Positions 8,926-18,261 are shown, counted from the first letter of the stretch. The stretch: DNA of 64,000 nucleotides from CAVSRC01 sp963743015 (GCA_963743015.1 CAVUOD010000014.1:372001-436000), one strand, 5' to 3'. Notes: a model not told the origin generated them from the sequence alone. Program-made: numbers and translations.

Positions 8926-10577
8926 GACGCGCCTCCCGATCCGGCTGGGGCTTCATTCTGGCCGAACATGGCGGCGACAACCGCTTCACGCGACATCGCC
9001 TCTCCCTCCAGGATGCGCGACACCTGCGCTTCGCGGAACACCACCACGCGGTGACAGGAAATCAGGAGTTCCTCGATCTCGGTAGAAAGGAAGAAGAGCG
9101 TCACGCCCTGTGCGGCGAGGTCGTGGAAGACCTGATAGACCTCGAGCTTGGTCGCCGCATCGACGCCACGCAGCGGATCGTCCAGGATCATCAGCCTGGG
9201 ATTGACGGCAAGCCAGCGGGCGAGCAGCACCTTCTGCTGGTTGCCGCCCGAGAGCCTGCCGACGGGTGCCGAAAGCGCCGGGTAGCGCGTGCGCATGACC
9301 TCAAGATCGTCGGTGGCGCGGCGGCTCAATCCCTTGCGGTCGATGAATGAAAAGCGCGACCAGCGGGAAAGGGTCGGCAGGCCGTAATTGTCGAGCACCG
9401 ACAATCCCGCGAAGAGCCCCTCGCTCTTGCGGTCGCGCGGCACATAGCAGATGCCGCGGCGCACGGCTTCGCGCATGGACGTGATCGGCCGCCAGACGTC
9501 ATCCCGGCGATCCTCCACGGCGCCGCTCTCGGGCTTGTTGAGACAGGCAAGGACGGAGAGGAACTCCGCCTGGCCGTGACCGTCGAGGCCGCTGATGCCG
9601 AGGATTTCGCCGGGCCGCACTTCGAGGTTGATGGGCCTGGCACCGGCGCGAAGAATGATGTCGTGGGCACGGAACCTGGGCGCGCTGGCAACCGGCGCGG
9701 GCGTCGGCCGCTTGCTTTCGGGGACGACAGGCGCTCCCCCGTCGCGGGATTTCGAGATCATGTCGATCAGCAGTTCGGCCGGCGCATCGCCGATCGGCAG
9801 CGTCGTAACGGATTCACCGGACTGCAGAAGGGTGACCGAGTCGGCCAGGTTGGTGATCTCGTCCATCCGGTGAGAGATGAAGAGCACGGCCGAATTCGGA
9901 TGACGATGGTGCTTGAGATAGCGGAACAGCGCGTCACGGCCGCCGATATCGAGGGCCGAAGTCGCTTCGTCGAGGATGAGCAGACGCCACGGGCGCACCA
10001 GAGCGCGGGCCAGCGTCACGATCTGTCGCTGGTGCAGCGGCAGCGCTTCGAGCCGGGCGTCGAGATTGATCGAACCCGCGTCAAGAGCGGCCAGAGTTTC
10101 GCCGGCGATGCGCCGCTGCTCGGCCTGCGGCAGGTGCCAGCCGAAGAGACCGTCGGTTCCGAGGAAGATATTGTCGAGCACTGATAATTCGTGGACGATC
10201 AACGTTTCCTGAAAGACGGTGACGACGCCGCTGGCCTGCGCCTGACGCGGCGAGCGGAAGGCGATTGGCCTGCCATCGATCGCGATCGTGCCGCTGTCGG
10301 CGGGCAGCACGCCGCTCAGGATCTTGACCAGGGTGCTTTTGCCCGAGCCGTTCTCGCCGAGGATCGCCCGTATCTCGCCTTCGGCAATGTCGAGGCTGCA
10401 GGAGACGAGCGCCCGGGTGGGGCCGAATGACTTCTGCACATCGGTGATTCTGACGAGAGGTGTGCCCTCCCGCCGATCCGGTGCCTGACTGCGTGCGACG
10501 GTCGGTTCCTGGCGTTTTGCCATCCTGTCCCCGCTGGCGAGACTGGCCGCCGCGCCGTCAAATCTGACTTCGAACAT
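8922..10577 (-). CDS. Ribose-type (CUT2) ABC transporter double ATPase
   Basis: Two fused nucleotide-binding domains, as in RbsA/XylG/MglA. The first has Walker A GENGSGKST, signature LPLHQRQIV and Walker B LLILDEATS. The second has the usual degenerate Walker A (GLDGHGQAEF) but a good signature, LSGGNQQKV, and LMILDDPLRGVD. It powers the importer of cluster A. The first 18 residues overlap the upstream permease by 20 bp; the ATG at 10523 (MAKRQEP) is an equally good start and avoids the overlap. Length (551 or 533) is a little above the usual 500 because of a low-complexity N-terminal leader. Confidence 0.92.
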   Translation of the reverse strand: MFEVRFDGAAASLASGDRMAKRQEPTVARSQAPDRREGTPLVRITDVQKSFGPTRALVSCSLDIAEGEIRAILGENGSGKSTLVKILSGVLPADSGTIAIDGRPIAFRSPRQAQASGVVTVFQETLIVHELSVLDNIFLGTDGLFGWHLPQAEQRRIAGETLAALDAGSINLDARLEALPLHQRQIVTLARALVRPWRLLILDEATSALDIGGRDALFRYLKHHRHPNSAVLFISHRMDEITNLADSVTLLQSGESVTTLPIGDAPAELLIDMISKSRDGGAPVVPESKRPTPAPVASAPRFRAHDIILRAGARPINLEVRPGEILGISGLDGHGQAEFLSVLACLNKPESGAVEDRRDDVWRPITSMREAVRRGICYVPRDRKSEGLFAGLSVLDNYGLPTLSRWSRFSFIDRKGLSRRATDDLEVMRTRYPALSAPVGRLSGGNQQKVLLARWLAVNPRLMILDDPLRGVDAATKLEVYQVFHDLAAQGVTLFFLSTEIEELLISCHRVVVFREAQVSRILEGEAMSREAVVAAMFGQNEAPAGSGGAS

Positions 10578-11499
10578 GGGCTTCGCGACCGTAAAGGGCG
10601 ACCAGAACGATGATCAGCAGGCCGAGCATGATCTGCTGAATGCGATCGTTGAAGCCGAGACCGATCAGAAAGGTCGTCAACTCGGTGATGAGGAGCGTGC
10701 CGGCGAAGGTGCGGCCGTAGCTGCCCGACCCGCCAAGCAGGGCCGTCCCGCCGACCACGACGGCGGAAACGGTCTGGAAGAGATAAGGCTGGCCGACACT
10801 GGCATCGGCAGCACCGCTGAAGCCGGCAAGCAGAATGCCCGCGATAGCCGCGCATCCGGCGCTGACGGCGAAGGTCGCCGCCCACACCAGGTTGACGGGC
10901 ACGAGGGCGAGGTAGGCGCTACGCTCGTTCGCCCCGGTGGCGAACAGGTAGCGACCGAGAATGGACTTCTGCTCGACCGCGACGATGAGGATGGTGAGAG
11001 CGAACCAGACGACCACGATCGGAGGTAGCGGGATCGGTCCTGTCGGGCTCGCCGGCGAAACGGCGGAAACCAGATAATCCGGCACCGTACCGACGGTCTG
11101 CCCCTCGGTGTAGACGAGCACCGCGCCGAGGATCATGAAGCTCGCGGCGAGGGTGACCAGAAGCGGATGGGCGTTGAGAACGCGTGAAAGCAAGCCGCTC
11201 ACAGAACCGATCGCCATCGAGACGGCGATCACCATGAGGACGACAAGTGGAAACGGAATGCCCGCGCCGTACCAGCGCACGGTGAGCACATTGGCCAGCC
11301 CGATGATGGCCGGGATCGAGAGGTCGATACCGCCGAGCAGGACCGTCAATGTCTGGCCGATGCTCGCGATGCCGAGGAAACTGGCAATGACGAGGAGCGA
11401 AACGACGCTCGGCCACGAGCCGAATCCCGGAATCATGATCATGCTGAGCACGAACAGAACCGGAATCATCCCGTAGGTGACGAGAACGCTCTTCGACAT
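10558..11499 (-). CDS. Ribose-type (CUT2) ABC transporter permease
   Basis: This 313-residue permease has many membrane segments and the family blocks LLGGIDLSIPAIIGLANVL and GRYLFATGANERSAYLA. It partners the permease at 7918 to form a heterodimeric channel; most sugar CUT2 systems use a homodimer, while AI-2 and some polyol or purine systems use two permeases. It sits between the binding-protein gene, separated by a hairpin, and the ATPase. Confidence 0.92.
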   Translation of the reverse strand: MSKSVLVTYGMIPVLFVLSMIMIPGFGSWPSVVSLLVIASFLGIASIGQTLTVLLGGIDLSIPAIIGLANVLTVRWYGAGIPFPLVVLMVIAVSMAIGSVSGLLSRVLNAHPLLVTLAASFMILGAVLVYTEGQTVGTVPDYLVSAVSPASPTGPIPLPPIVVVWFALTILIVAVEQKSILGRYLFATGANERSAYLALVPVNLVWAATFAVSAGCAAIAGILLAGFSGAADASVGQPYLFQTVSAVVVGGTALLGGSGSYGRTFAGTLLITELTTFLIGLGFNDRIQQIMLGLLIIVLVALYGREAHVRSQI

Positions 11500-11526
11500 C
11501 GATTGCCAATGCTCCAGGTCCGGGGA

Positions 11527-11550
11527 GGCTGCCGCCAGCAGGCGGCAGCC
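11527..11550 (-). other. Intercistronic hairpin after solute-binding-protein gene (cluster A)
   Basis: A perfect 10-bp GC stem (GGCTGCCGCC pairing with GGCGGCAGCC) with an AGCA loop lies in the 70-bp gap between the binding-protein stop and the permease start. No T-run follows, so it is more likely an mRNA-stabilising or attenuating element, giving more binding protein than permease, than a full terminator. Confidence 0.7.
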
Positions 11551-11569
11551 ACTTTGGTGATTTCCGGAG

Positions 11570-12772
11570 TCAGCCCTTCTGGAAGTATTGGTCCAGGAAC
11601 TCCGGCGAGACGCGGCGGCCGTCGGGCGGATCCGCGAAGCAGGACGACTGAACCGTCATGTCTGGCTTGTACCACTGGTCGAAGTTGGCCGGCGTTATCT
11701 CCGGCAGCGGCATGAGCAGGGTGCTCACCACCGGCTTCTCGCCATTCAGCATGCGGGTTGCGACATCAAAGCCGGTCCACACGGCCGCGGCGCCGCCCTG
11801 TGAGGTCGAATAGACAGGAAGGTTGTGCTCCTTGACGTAGGCAAGGTAGGAGCACTCGCCGACGAAGCCATTGATCTTCGGCGCCGGACGACCGGACTGG
11901 GCAAAGGCCTGCCATACCGACACCGCGGCGAGACCGCTATCGACGACGCCGTCGATCTTCTGCGGATGAGTGGCGAGGAACTTCAAGGTGTTGGTCTTGG
12001 CGACGGACGGCGTCCACTGCCCCTCGACCTCGCCAATCACTTTGATATCGGGGAAGTTGGAGAGGACGTCGAGAGCCGCCTGGTGTCGGGCGATGGTGGG
12101 CGCAAGCCCCGGGATGCCGTTGACCAGGAAGACATTACCCTTGCCACCGATGGCATCGGCAACCCATTTGGCAGTCTTCGCGGCGACGAAGTACTCATTG
12201 AAGCCGACATTGACCGCGTCTCGGCAGGTCACCGGCAATTCGACCGTGACCACGAGCACGCCCTTGTCGTGCGCCTCCTTTATGCCGGAGCAAAGGCCCG
12301 TCGGCGAGGACGGGATCGACAGGATGACATTGCAGCCCTCGCGCACGAGGTTGTTGAGCTGCGAAAGCTGGACGTTGATGTCGTTGTTCGAGTTGGTGAC
12401 GACGAGGTCGCCGGAGGCGAGTCCCTTCGCCTTGTAGGCGTCCACCAGCGCCTTGTACTTGTCGAGCGCCGCCTGCCGCCAGGAATTGCCCTGATATGAA
12501 TCGTTGTAGCAGAACTTCCACGGCGCCTTCGGTGGAGTCCAGTCGGCATAAGGGTTCTTATTGATCTCGGCGAGCATCCAATAGCCGACGTAGTAGGGGC
12601 GCAACGCTTCTGGCAGCAGCTTGAGTGCATCCGCCTGTGCAGCCGTCGGCGTCGCGAGCTTGATGCCATCGAGGCTGACAACCGACTTCTCAGCCGCCTG
12701 CGATGCTCCGATGGTCAGCATGACGGCGGCGGCAAGCGCTCCCGTCCATGTCAGCAGTCCTCTCCATGTCAT
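11570..12772 (-). CDS. Ribose-type (CUT2) periplasmic solute-binding protein
   Basis: This 400-residue periplasmic binding protein is of the sugar-binding Peripla_BP_4 type. The N-terminus MTWRGLLTWTGALAAAVMLT.. ends in ASQAAEKS, a standard signal peptide. Visible blocks are WKFCYNDSYQGNSWRQ, VVTNSNNDINVQLSQL and GNVFLVNGIPG. The ATG at 12772 was chosen because GGAGGGAAG precedes it; the longer upstream frame has no family resemblance. It delivers the substrate of cluster A to the importer. The substrate is unlikely to be a plain sugar given the CoA-transferase neighbours, but that is inference. Confidence 0.9.
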   Translation of the reverse strand: MTWRGLLTWTGALAAAVMLTIGASQAAEKSVVSLDGIKLATPTAAQADALKLLPEALRPYYVGYWMLAEINKNPYADWTPPKAPWKFCYNDSYQGNSWRQAALDKYKALVDAYKAKGLASGDLVVTNSNNDINVQLSQLNNLVREGCNVILSIPSSPTGLCSGIKEAHDKGVLVVTVELPVTCRDAVNVGFNEYFVAAKTAKWVADAIGGKGNVFLVNGIPGLAPTIARHQAALDVLSNFPDIKVIGEVEGQWTPSVAKTNTLKFLATHPQKIDGVVDSGLAAVSVWQAFAQSGRPAPKINGFVGECSYLAYVKEHNLPVYSTSQGGAAAVWTGFDVATRMLNGEKPVVSTLLMPLPEITPANFDQWYKPDMTVQSSCFADPPDGRRVSPEFLDQYFQKG

Positions 12773-12849
12773 CGCTTTCTTCCCTCCCTTGCATGTCGGC
12801 CGCAACCGACGACACTCGATACCGGAGCCGACCCTCCCGTCGGACCGTC

Positions 12850-13968
12850 CTATATGGCGATGCGCGGCACGTGTTCGAACGGCGCGACCGGACGGCATCC
12901 GTCCGCTGTGATTTCGATCATCCATTCCGTGCGCACCCCGCCAACTGCCGGGTCGTAGGCGCCGGGCTCGATCATGAGGAACATGCCAGCCTCGAGTGGC
13001 GCATGTTCGAAGGGCACGATGCGCGGCCACTCGTGCACCGACGCACCAATCGAATGCCCCGAATGATGGGGATATGCGTATCCGGCACGCCCGACATGCC
13101 GGCGCAGCTCGGCATCGAGCTCACTGATGACGAGCCCCGGACGCATGATCTCGAGCGCCCGGTCGAGTGCCGTCTTGGCCGCCTCGAACAGTCTCATATA
13201 TTCCGCCGAAGGCTCGCCGAGGACTGCCGAGGCACAGGAATCACCCCAATAGCCGGCGACTCGCGGCGCAAGATCACTGATCAGGGAGTCGCCGGCCGCG
13301 ATCACCCTATCGACCGGCCATCCGGTGAAGCCCGCAGTCCGCTCCTTCCCGGACAGGAAGTCGCCGGTGACGGCAACGCGCTCGCCGGCAAAGTTCTCCA
13401 TGGCGGCGCGGATATCGGCGAAGACATCGAGTTCGGTGCGACCGACACGAGTGGCGGTGCGGAAGCGCTCCTGTCCGACTGCCGCCGCCTGGGCGGCACG
13501 TTTCATGAGCGCCTTTTCTTCCGGCGTCTTGGTCGCTCGCGCGCGTCGAAGAGCCCCGGTGAAGTCGGTGCTCCGATCGAAAAACGCACCCAAAGCCGCA
13601 GGAAAGCTGGCCGGCTCGACGGCGACCGCGCCACCGATACCGAGCTTGCGGACGATCCCGGCGATCGCGTCGGCATAGTTCGCAAGGACATCCGCGTCGC
13701 GATCGAAGGTGAAACCCTCATAGAGCGCGATCTCGTCGGCCCAGCCGGCACGCGCCGCCCTGGTCTCGACATTGGCGGCAACAATGGCAGATGCGCCATC
13801 GGCACTTACGAATGCTGTCGTCGGCCCGCCGGCAAAGGGAGACGCGCCTGCTTCAATCGGCACGACGTGGCCGGTGGCATAGCAAACAGAATCGTAATTC
13901 GTGAGGACCGCCCAGTCGGCGCCAATAGCTTTCGCCGCGGCTGCGGTGCGTTGCAGTCGTTCGTCCAA
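12850..13968 (-). CDS. M24 family metallopeptidase-like enzyme (creatinase/Xaa-Pro dipeptidase fold)
   Basis: An N-terminal creatinase-like domain (about 1-140) precedes a pita-bread catalytic domain. The five metal ligands appear intact: Asp in SDLAPR, Asp in GYWGDS, His in HHSGHSIG, Glu in MIEPGAYD and Glu in VRTEWM. The enzyme could hydrolyse an amide or Xaa-Pro bond of the imported compound or act as a creatinase-type amidinohydrolase. The TTG at 13968 is favoured as start because GGGGGAGGAG stands just before it; the ATG at 13995 lies inside the upstream palindrome. It is the first gene of the transporter operon. Confidence 0.85.
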   Translation of the reverse strand: MDERLQRTAAAAKAIGADWAVLTNYDSVCYATGHVVPIEAGASPFAGGPTTAFVSADGASAIVAANVETRAARAGWADEIALYEGFTFDRDADVLANYADAIAGIVRKLGIGGAVAVEPASFPAALGAFFDRSTDFTGALRRARATKTPEEKALMKRAAQAAAVGQERFRTATRVGRTELDVFADIRAAMENFAGERVAVTGDFLSGKERTAGFTGWPVDRVIAAGDSLISDLAPRVAGYWGDSCASAVLGEPSAEYMRLFEAAKTALDRALEIMRPGLVISELDAELRRHVGRAGYAYPHHSGHSIGASVHEWPRIVPFEHAPLEAGMFLMIEPGAYDPAVGGVRTEWMIEITADGCRPVAPFEHVPRIAI

Positions 13969-13986
13969 TGCTCCTCCCCCTTCGAT

Positions 13987-14006
13987 CAAAATCATATATG
14001 ATTTTG
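13987..14006. promoter_or_regulatory. Palindromic operator, probable GntR site 2
   Basis: This is a perfect 20-bp palindrome with the core ATCATATATGAT flanked by CAAA and TTTG. It lies about 19 bp before the likely TTG start of the M24/transporter operon. The core is identical to that at 7874-7885. Its length and symmetry fit a dimeric GntR regulator, inferred to be the one at 5112. Confidence 0.65.
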
Positions 14007-14264
14007 TCCAATGTGCAACTACCTGCCCAGACAGCGCGGGAAATGATCCGGACACGGCACCTTGGTCGAGCGCATTCTGGATAGGCTCGGGTGACCGTCA
14101 AAGAGGATGAAGAGCCGCCGTCGATGCCGGTCGCACCGATGCCGGATCCTGGCGCCTCAGAGGGTCAAGATCGGCGGCCCGCCGGGACTGCCGCGCGAGT
14201 CCGGTTGACGAACGATTCCGATTTTAGCGCTTCGTTCCCGCTTCGAAGTGGGCGAGCCATGCCC

Positions 14265-14897
14265 CTATACGAGATGGTCGAGCACCTGGATGAGGTCGCT
14301 GATGCGCGCAACAGCCAGATCGCTGCCGCTCCCTAACTGCGCATATTCGAGGACAGTCAGCCCGGCGGCGTGTGCGGAACTGATCCCGGCGGACGTATCC
14401 TCGACGGCGAGCACCGCCGATGTGGGCAGGCCGAGTTTTGCGCAACAGAACGAATAGGGGCACGGATCCGGCTTGCCCCGCTTGACGTCGTCCAGGCTCA
14501 CCGAAAACTCGATGAATTCCCCGATCTTCATAACGCCGAGATTGGCATCGACGATCGCGCGGCTCGAATTCGAGACGCAGACCTGGCGCAGCCCCTTCGC
14601 TGCCAGCGCCGCGATGGTCTCCAAGGCATTCGGCATGGGGGAAAGCTGATCGCGATGGTCGAGATAATAGGCGGTGATGGTGTCGAGCCAGATCTGCCGC
14701 TCCGTTTCGGGCGGCATGCGGTCACGAAGTGCGCTCCAGACGTCATCCATATGGATACCTCGGAATGTGCCCTCCGAGAGACCCGAGAGATCGATGTCCC
14801 AACTGCGGCACACCGCGACCAGCGCCCGGTAGTGAAGCGGCTCGCTGTCGATCAATGTTCCGTCGATGTCCCAGGCGACGGCCAGTGGCGAAACCAA
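14265..14897 (-). CDS. HAD-superfamily sugar-phosphate phosphatase-like hydrolase
   Basis: This is a beta-phosphoglucomutase/phosphatase-type HAD protein of about 210 residues. Motif I is WDIDGTLIDSE with Asp10 and Asp12, motif II is VCVSNSSRAIV, the motif III lysine is in KRGKPDPCPY, and motif IV is VEDTSAG. A TTG start at 14897, preceded by GGGGG, is two bases after the stop of the FGGY kinase; a GTG at 14915 is the alternative. It probably dephosphorylates or isomerises a phosphorylated intermediate in the cluster B sugar route. Confidence 0.85.
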   Translation of the reverse strand: MVSPLAVAWDIDGTLIDSEPLHYRALVAVCRSWDIDLSGLSEGTFRGIHMDDVWSALRDRMPPETERQIWLDTITAYYLDHRDQLSPMPNALETIAALAAKGLRQVCVSNSSRAIVDANLGVMKIGEFIEFSVSLDDVKRGKPDPCPYSFCCAKLGLPTSAVLAVEDTSAGISSAHAAGLTVLEYAQLGSGSDLAVARISDLIQVLDHLV

Positions 14898-14898
14898 A

Positions 14899-16410
14899 TC
14901 AGTCCCCCAGCACACGCGGATCGGCCGATAGCCGCTTATAGGTCTCGCGATAGTGCCGATAGGCACCAGCATAGATCTCGGCATTGGCGGGATCGGGTTC
15001 CAGCCGGTCGGCGAGGCTGGCGAAACGCGAGGCACCCGACCAGTCGTCCGTCAGGCCAGCGCCGATGGCCGCCGTCCAGGCGGCGCCGATGCAGGAACCG
15101 TGATGGTTCCTGAGCAACTGCACCGGCTTCTGCAGCACGTCGGCGACGATCTGCATCCATACCCGGCTATTCGAACCACCGTCGGAGGCGACGAAGGTTT
15201 CGGTGCGGTGCCCCATATCCTTCAGGACTTCGATATGGTGCAGGACGGCGAAGGCGTAGCCCTCGAGCAGCGCCCGCCACAGATGGCCGATCGAATGCGA
15301 CAGGGTGAGACCCGAGAACACCCCGCGCGCTTGCGGATCGTGGATCGGCGTCTTCTCGCCGAGGAAATAAGGCAAGACCATCAGACCGTCGGCGCCCGGC
15401 GGGCAGGTCGCGGCCAGGCGATCGAGATACTGATGCACCGAGATGCCCTCGGCTTCGGCGAGCATCGCCTCGCGTCCGGCGAAATTCTGCGCAAACCAGT
15501 TGAGCCCCGAACCGCCGGTCGCCATGCAGCCATTGGGCATGTAGAGGCCGGGCACCAAGTGGTAGTCGAAGAACATGCGCGGGTCCGGCATGACGCGGTC
15601 GGTGGCGGTGAGAATGTCGATCGCTCCGCCGAACTTGAGCAGCACGTCGCCGGCGTTGACGATCCCCGCTCCCAACGCGGATGCGATCATGTCGGCCGCG
15701 CCGCCGACCACGGCAGTGCCTTCGGCAAGCCCGGTCTCGCGCGCCGCCCGGGCGGTCACCCTGCCGAGGATTTCGTGCGAAATCGACTTGCGCGGGAATG
15801 CGTCGGGCCTGATTTTGGCGAAGGCGACGAGCGCGTCGTCGACCGCATGGGTCCGGATATCGACGATGCCGGCCTCAAGTGCCCAGTTTTGCTCGACCGC
15901 CTTTTCGCCGGTGAGCTTCCAGTTCACATAGTCATAGGAGCCGAACACGGTCCGGATGCGAGCATAGACATCCGGTTCGTTTTCGGCGATCCAGCGCAGC
16001 TTTGCGCCAACAAGCTGCTGGTTGATCCCGTTGCCCGCCATGGCGATGAAGGCGCGCTCGTCCCATTCGCCGCGCATGCCCGTAACTTGCTTGCCGCATC
16101 GTCCGTCGCTCTGCTGGATGCTCGGGCGCAGGACATCGCCATTGTCGTCCAGCAGGACAACCGCCGGCAGCATGCCGGTGACGCCGATCGCAGAAATGTC
16201 GGCGGCAGATATTCCCTCGGTCTGAAGCAGCTCGTGGGAAATCGCGCAGACATTGGCCCACCACTGGGCCGGATCTTCTTCCGCCCAGCCGGGCTTCGGC
16301 GAACTGAGCTGCACCGGGCGCGAAACCACCGCCACGATCCTTGCCGGCAATTCGACAAGAGCGCCGATGGTCGAGGTGGTCCCTATGTCTAACCCGAGAA
16401 CGTAGGCCAT
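14899..16410 (-). CDS. FGGY-family carbohydrate kinase (xylulokinase-like)
   Basis: This 503-residue sugar kinase starts MAYVLGLDIGTTSTIGAL, the family phosphate-1 motif. It contains GVTGMLPAVVLLD, the substrate-side blocks and the second-domain VASDGGSNSRVWMQIVADVL motif before HGSCIGAAW. It resembles xylulokinase and related kinases of sugar alcohol routes. It phosphorylates an imported sugar or ketose with ATP in the cytosol. It is followed by the HAD gene and preceded, 30 bp away, by the BtpA-like gene. The individual substrate is not determinable here. Confidence 0.9.
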   Translation of the reverse strand: MAYVLGLDIGTTSTIGALVELPARIVAVVSRPVQLSSPKPGWAEEDPAQWWANVCAISHELLQTEGISAADISAIGVTGMLPAVVLLDDNGDVLRPSIQQSDGRCGKQVTGMRGEWDERAFIAMAGNGINQQLVGAKLRWIAENEPDVYARIRTVFGSYDYVNWKLTGEKAVEQNWALEAGIVDIRTHAVDDALVAFAKIRPDAFPRKSISHEILGRVTARAARETGLAEGTAVVGGAADMIASALGAGIVNAGDVLLKFGGAIDILTATDRVMPDPRMFFDYHLVPGLYMPNGCMATGGSGLNWFAQNFAGREAMLAEAEGISVHQYLDRLAATCPPGADGLMVLPYFLGEKTPIHDPQARGVFSGLTLSHSIGHLWRALLEGYAFAVLHHIEVLKDMGHRTETFVASDGGSNSRVWMQIVADVLQKPVQLLRNHHGSCIGAAWTAAIGAGLTDDWSGASRFASLADRLEPDPANAEIYAGAYRHYRETYKRLSADPRVLGD

Positions 16411-16440
16411 GGGGTGTACCGGCAGATTGGACGCTGTGGA

Positions 16441-17241
16441 CTAGCGCAGGGAATCGACGCGATCCATGAAGCGTTTGACGCGGGCGCCATCGACCGGATT
16501 CCAGGTGTCACCGTCGACCTTGAAGTGGGTGCCGATGATGACGCCGCTGGCGACGGCGAGAACGTCCGCGACATTGTCGAGATTGACGCCGGTATTGGCG
16601 AAGACCGGAACCTCGCTGACGCTGGCGCAGACCTTCTGGAGATCGGATTGCGCCGCCGGCTGGCCGGTGATCGGGCCTGACACGAGGATGGCGTCGGCCA
16701 GGGACGAGAAGACGGCACTCTTGGCGCGCAGTTCGATAGGCCGTGCGTCGAGCGAATGGGCGAACTCGGCGTTGATGTTGAACAGCAGCTTCAGGTCGGC
16801 GCGGCCGAGATTGCGGCGCAGCCGCGAGGCGGTGGCGCAGTCAGGCGCCCACACACCCATATCGGAGGCAAAGACGCCGGTGAAGATTTCCCGGACGAAG
16901 CGGGCGCCAGTGGCCGCCGCGATGGCGACGCTCGCTGCCGGGTCCCACAGATAGTTGACGCCGAAGGGAACCTTGAGCATCCCCTTGACGCCCTGGATGA
17001 CGGCCGTCATGGCCGCGATCCCTTCGGCGGGCGCTTTCAGCAGATAGGGGCGGTCGTTTTCGTTGCCGAACATGATGGCGTCGACGCCACCGGCCTGCAG
17101 ATTCTCGATGTCCTGCGCAACACCTTCGATCAGCTTGTCGACGCCGCCATCGGCATCGTAGAGCGGCGAACCCGGCATGGCGCCGATATGCGCCATGGCA
17201 ATGACCGCTTTCTTCCTGCTGCCGAAGAAATCAAAAATCAC
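16441..17241 (-). CDS. BtpA/SgcQ family protein
   Basis: This 266-residue TIM-barrel protein has the BtpA family blocks VIAMAHIGAMPGSPLY, GVDAIMFGNENDRPY and VFANTGVNLDNV. SgcQ-type members are often found with sugar kinases and sugar ABC importers; their reaction is not firmly established. Its start overlaps the DeoR stop by 11 bp, so regulator and enzyme are translationally linked. Confidence 0.88.
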   Translation of the reverse strand: MIFDFFGSRKKAVIAMAHIGAMPGSPLYDADGGVDKLIEGVAQDIENLQAGGVDAIMFGNENDRPYLLKAPAEGIAAMTAVIQGVKGMLKVPFGVNYLWDPAASVAIAAATGARFVREIFTGVFASDMGVWAPDCATASRLRRNLGRADLKLLFNINAEFAHSLDARPIELRAKSAVFSSLADAILVSGPITGQPAAQSDLQKVCASVSEVPVFANTGVNLDNVADVLAVASGVIIGTHFKVDGDTWNPVDGARVKRFMDRVDSLR

Positions 17242-18094
17242 TTTCAGCCTCCCATTGAGGTTTGATTGAAGACGGGTTGGCGGATTGCAGGTCGTCGGGC
17301 GCGGGTGCGGCGATGACCAGCTCTACGCCGGCATCGGCAAGCGCCGCGGCGATATGTGCGGGCGGTGGGGCATCGGTGATGAGAACGTCAAAATCGCTGA
17401 GCGGCGCCACCTGGACCAGTGACATGCGCTCAAATTTCGACGCATCGCACAGCACCACCTTGATGCCCGAGCGGCGGATGTAGACGCGCTTAACCTCGGT
17501 ATCCTCGAGCGAATAGTCGTAGATCCCCGACGCGGTCAGACCCGAGACGCCGAGGAAGGCGATGTCGAACCACAGTGCCTGGAAGTTCGCGACGGCGGTC
17601 GCACCGCAAAGGGACATCTCGTCTTTGCGGATGCGGCCGCCCGGAAGATAGACCTCGAGCGGGCCATCGCCCAGTTCGGAGGCAATGCGCAGGCTGTTGG
17701 TGAAGATCTTGGCGTCGGAATATTCGTTGAGCAGGTCGGCCATCAGGAACGTCGTCGTGCCAACGTCGAGAGCTATCGTGCGATAGTCGCCAGCGATCCG
17801 CGTTGCAGCAGCCGCGATGCGCTCCTTGGCGGAGCGCTGGCGCTGGATGCGCGCATCGAAAGCCGGTTCGTAGCGATCGAACTTCTTTGCCGTCTCCGCC
17901 CTGCCGACCACCGCGCCACCATGAACGCGGACAAGCTTGCCGGACTTCTCGAGATCGATCAGGTCGCGTCGGACGGTCATCTCGGACACGTCGAGCTCGG
18001 CGGCGATCGCGGCAACCTGAACGGTTCCGCGATCCGCCAGAGCCTCGAGGATGCGGGCCCGGCGATCCTCGCGAAGCGGGCGCATGCGCACCAT
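17231..18094 (-). CDS. DeoR family sugar-operon repressor
   Basis: The N-terminal DeoR helix-turn-helix is clear (RRARILEALADRGTVQVAAI, then LDVSEMTVRRDLIDLEKSGKL). The C-terminal DeoRC sensor domain has DVGTTTFLMADLL and TNSLRIASEL, typical of binding a sugar phosphate. The ATG at 18094 gives about 287 residues; the in-frame ATG at 18085 is possible, as is a longer GTG form at 18151. It heads the BtpA-kinase-HAD unit and is divergent from the SDR gene, so it probably controls both directions in response to a phosphorylated sugar. Confidence 0.88.
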   Translation of the reverse strand: MVRMRPLREDRRARILEALADRGTVQVAAIAAELDVSEMTVRRDLIDLEKSGKLVRVHGGAVVGRAETAKKFDRYEPAFDARIQRQRSAKERIAAAATRIAGDYRTIALDVGTTTFLMADLLNEYSDAKIFTNSLRIASELGDGPLEVYLPGGRIRKDEMSLCGATAVANFQALWFDIAFLGVSGLTASGIYDYSLEDTEVKRVYIRRSGIKVVLCDASKFERMSLVQVAPLSDFDVLITDAPPPAHIAAALADAGVELVIAAPAPDDLQSANPSSIKPQWEAESDF

Positions 18095-18212
18095 CCGGTT
18101 TGCCGGCGATGCGGTCTGCGGTGTCGCGCTCGTATCTGACTTCGGTGTCACCGTTTCGGTCTCATGCTTTGGCCGCCCCGCTGCCTGCAAGTGCCGGAAG
18201 CATAATTGAAAT

Positions 18213-18261
18213 TCACACAAAAACAAACACCAAAGAACGCTTGCTATGTGTGAGTTTGTGA
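18213..18261. promoter_or_regulatory. Possible DeoR operator region
   Basis: The AT-rich space between the divergent DeoR and SDR genes holds half-sites TCACACAAA (18213-18221) and TTTGTGA (18255-18261) in inverted orientation, plus further ACAAAC-type repeats between them. Spaced half-sites are usual for DeoR proteins. No strong -10/-35 pair was recognised. Confidence 0.35.
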
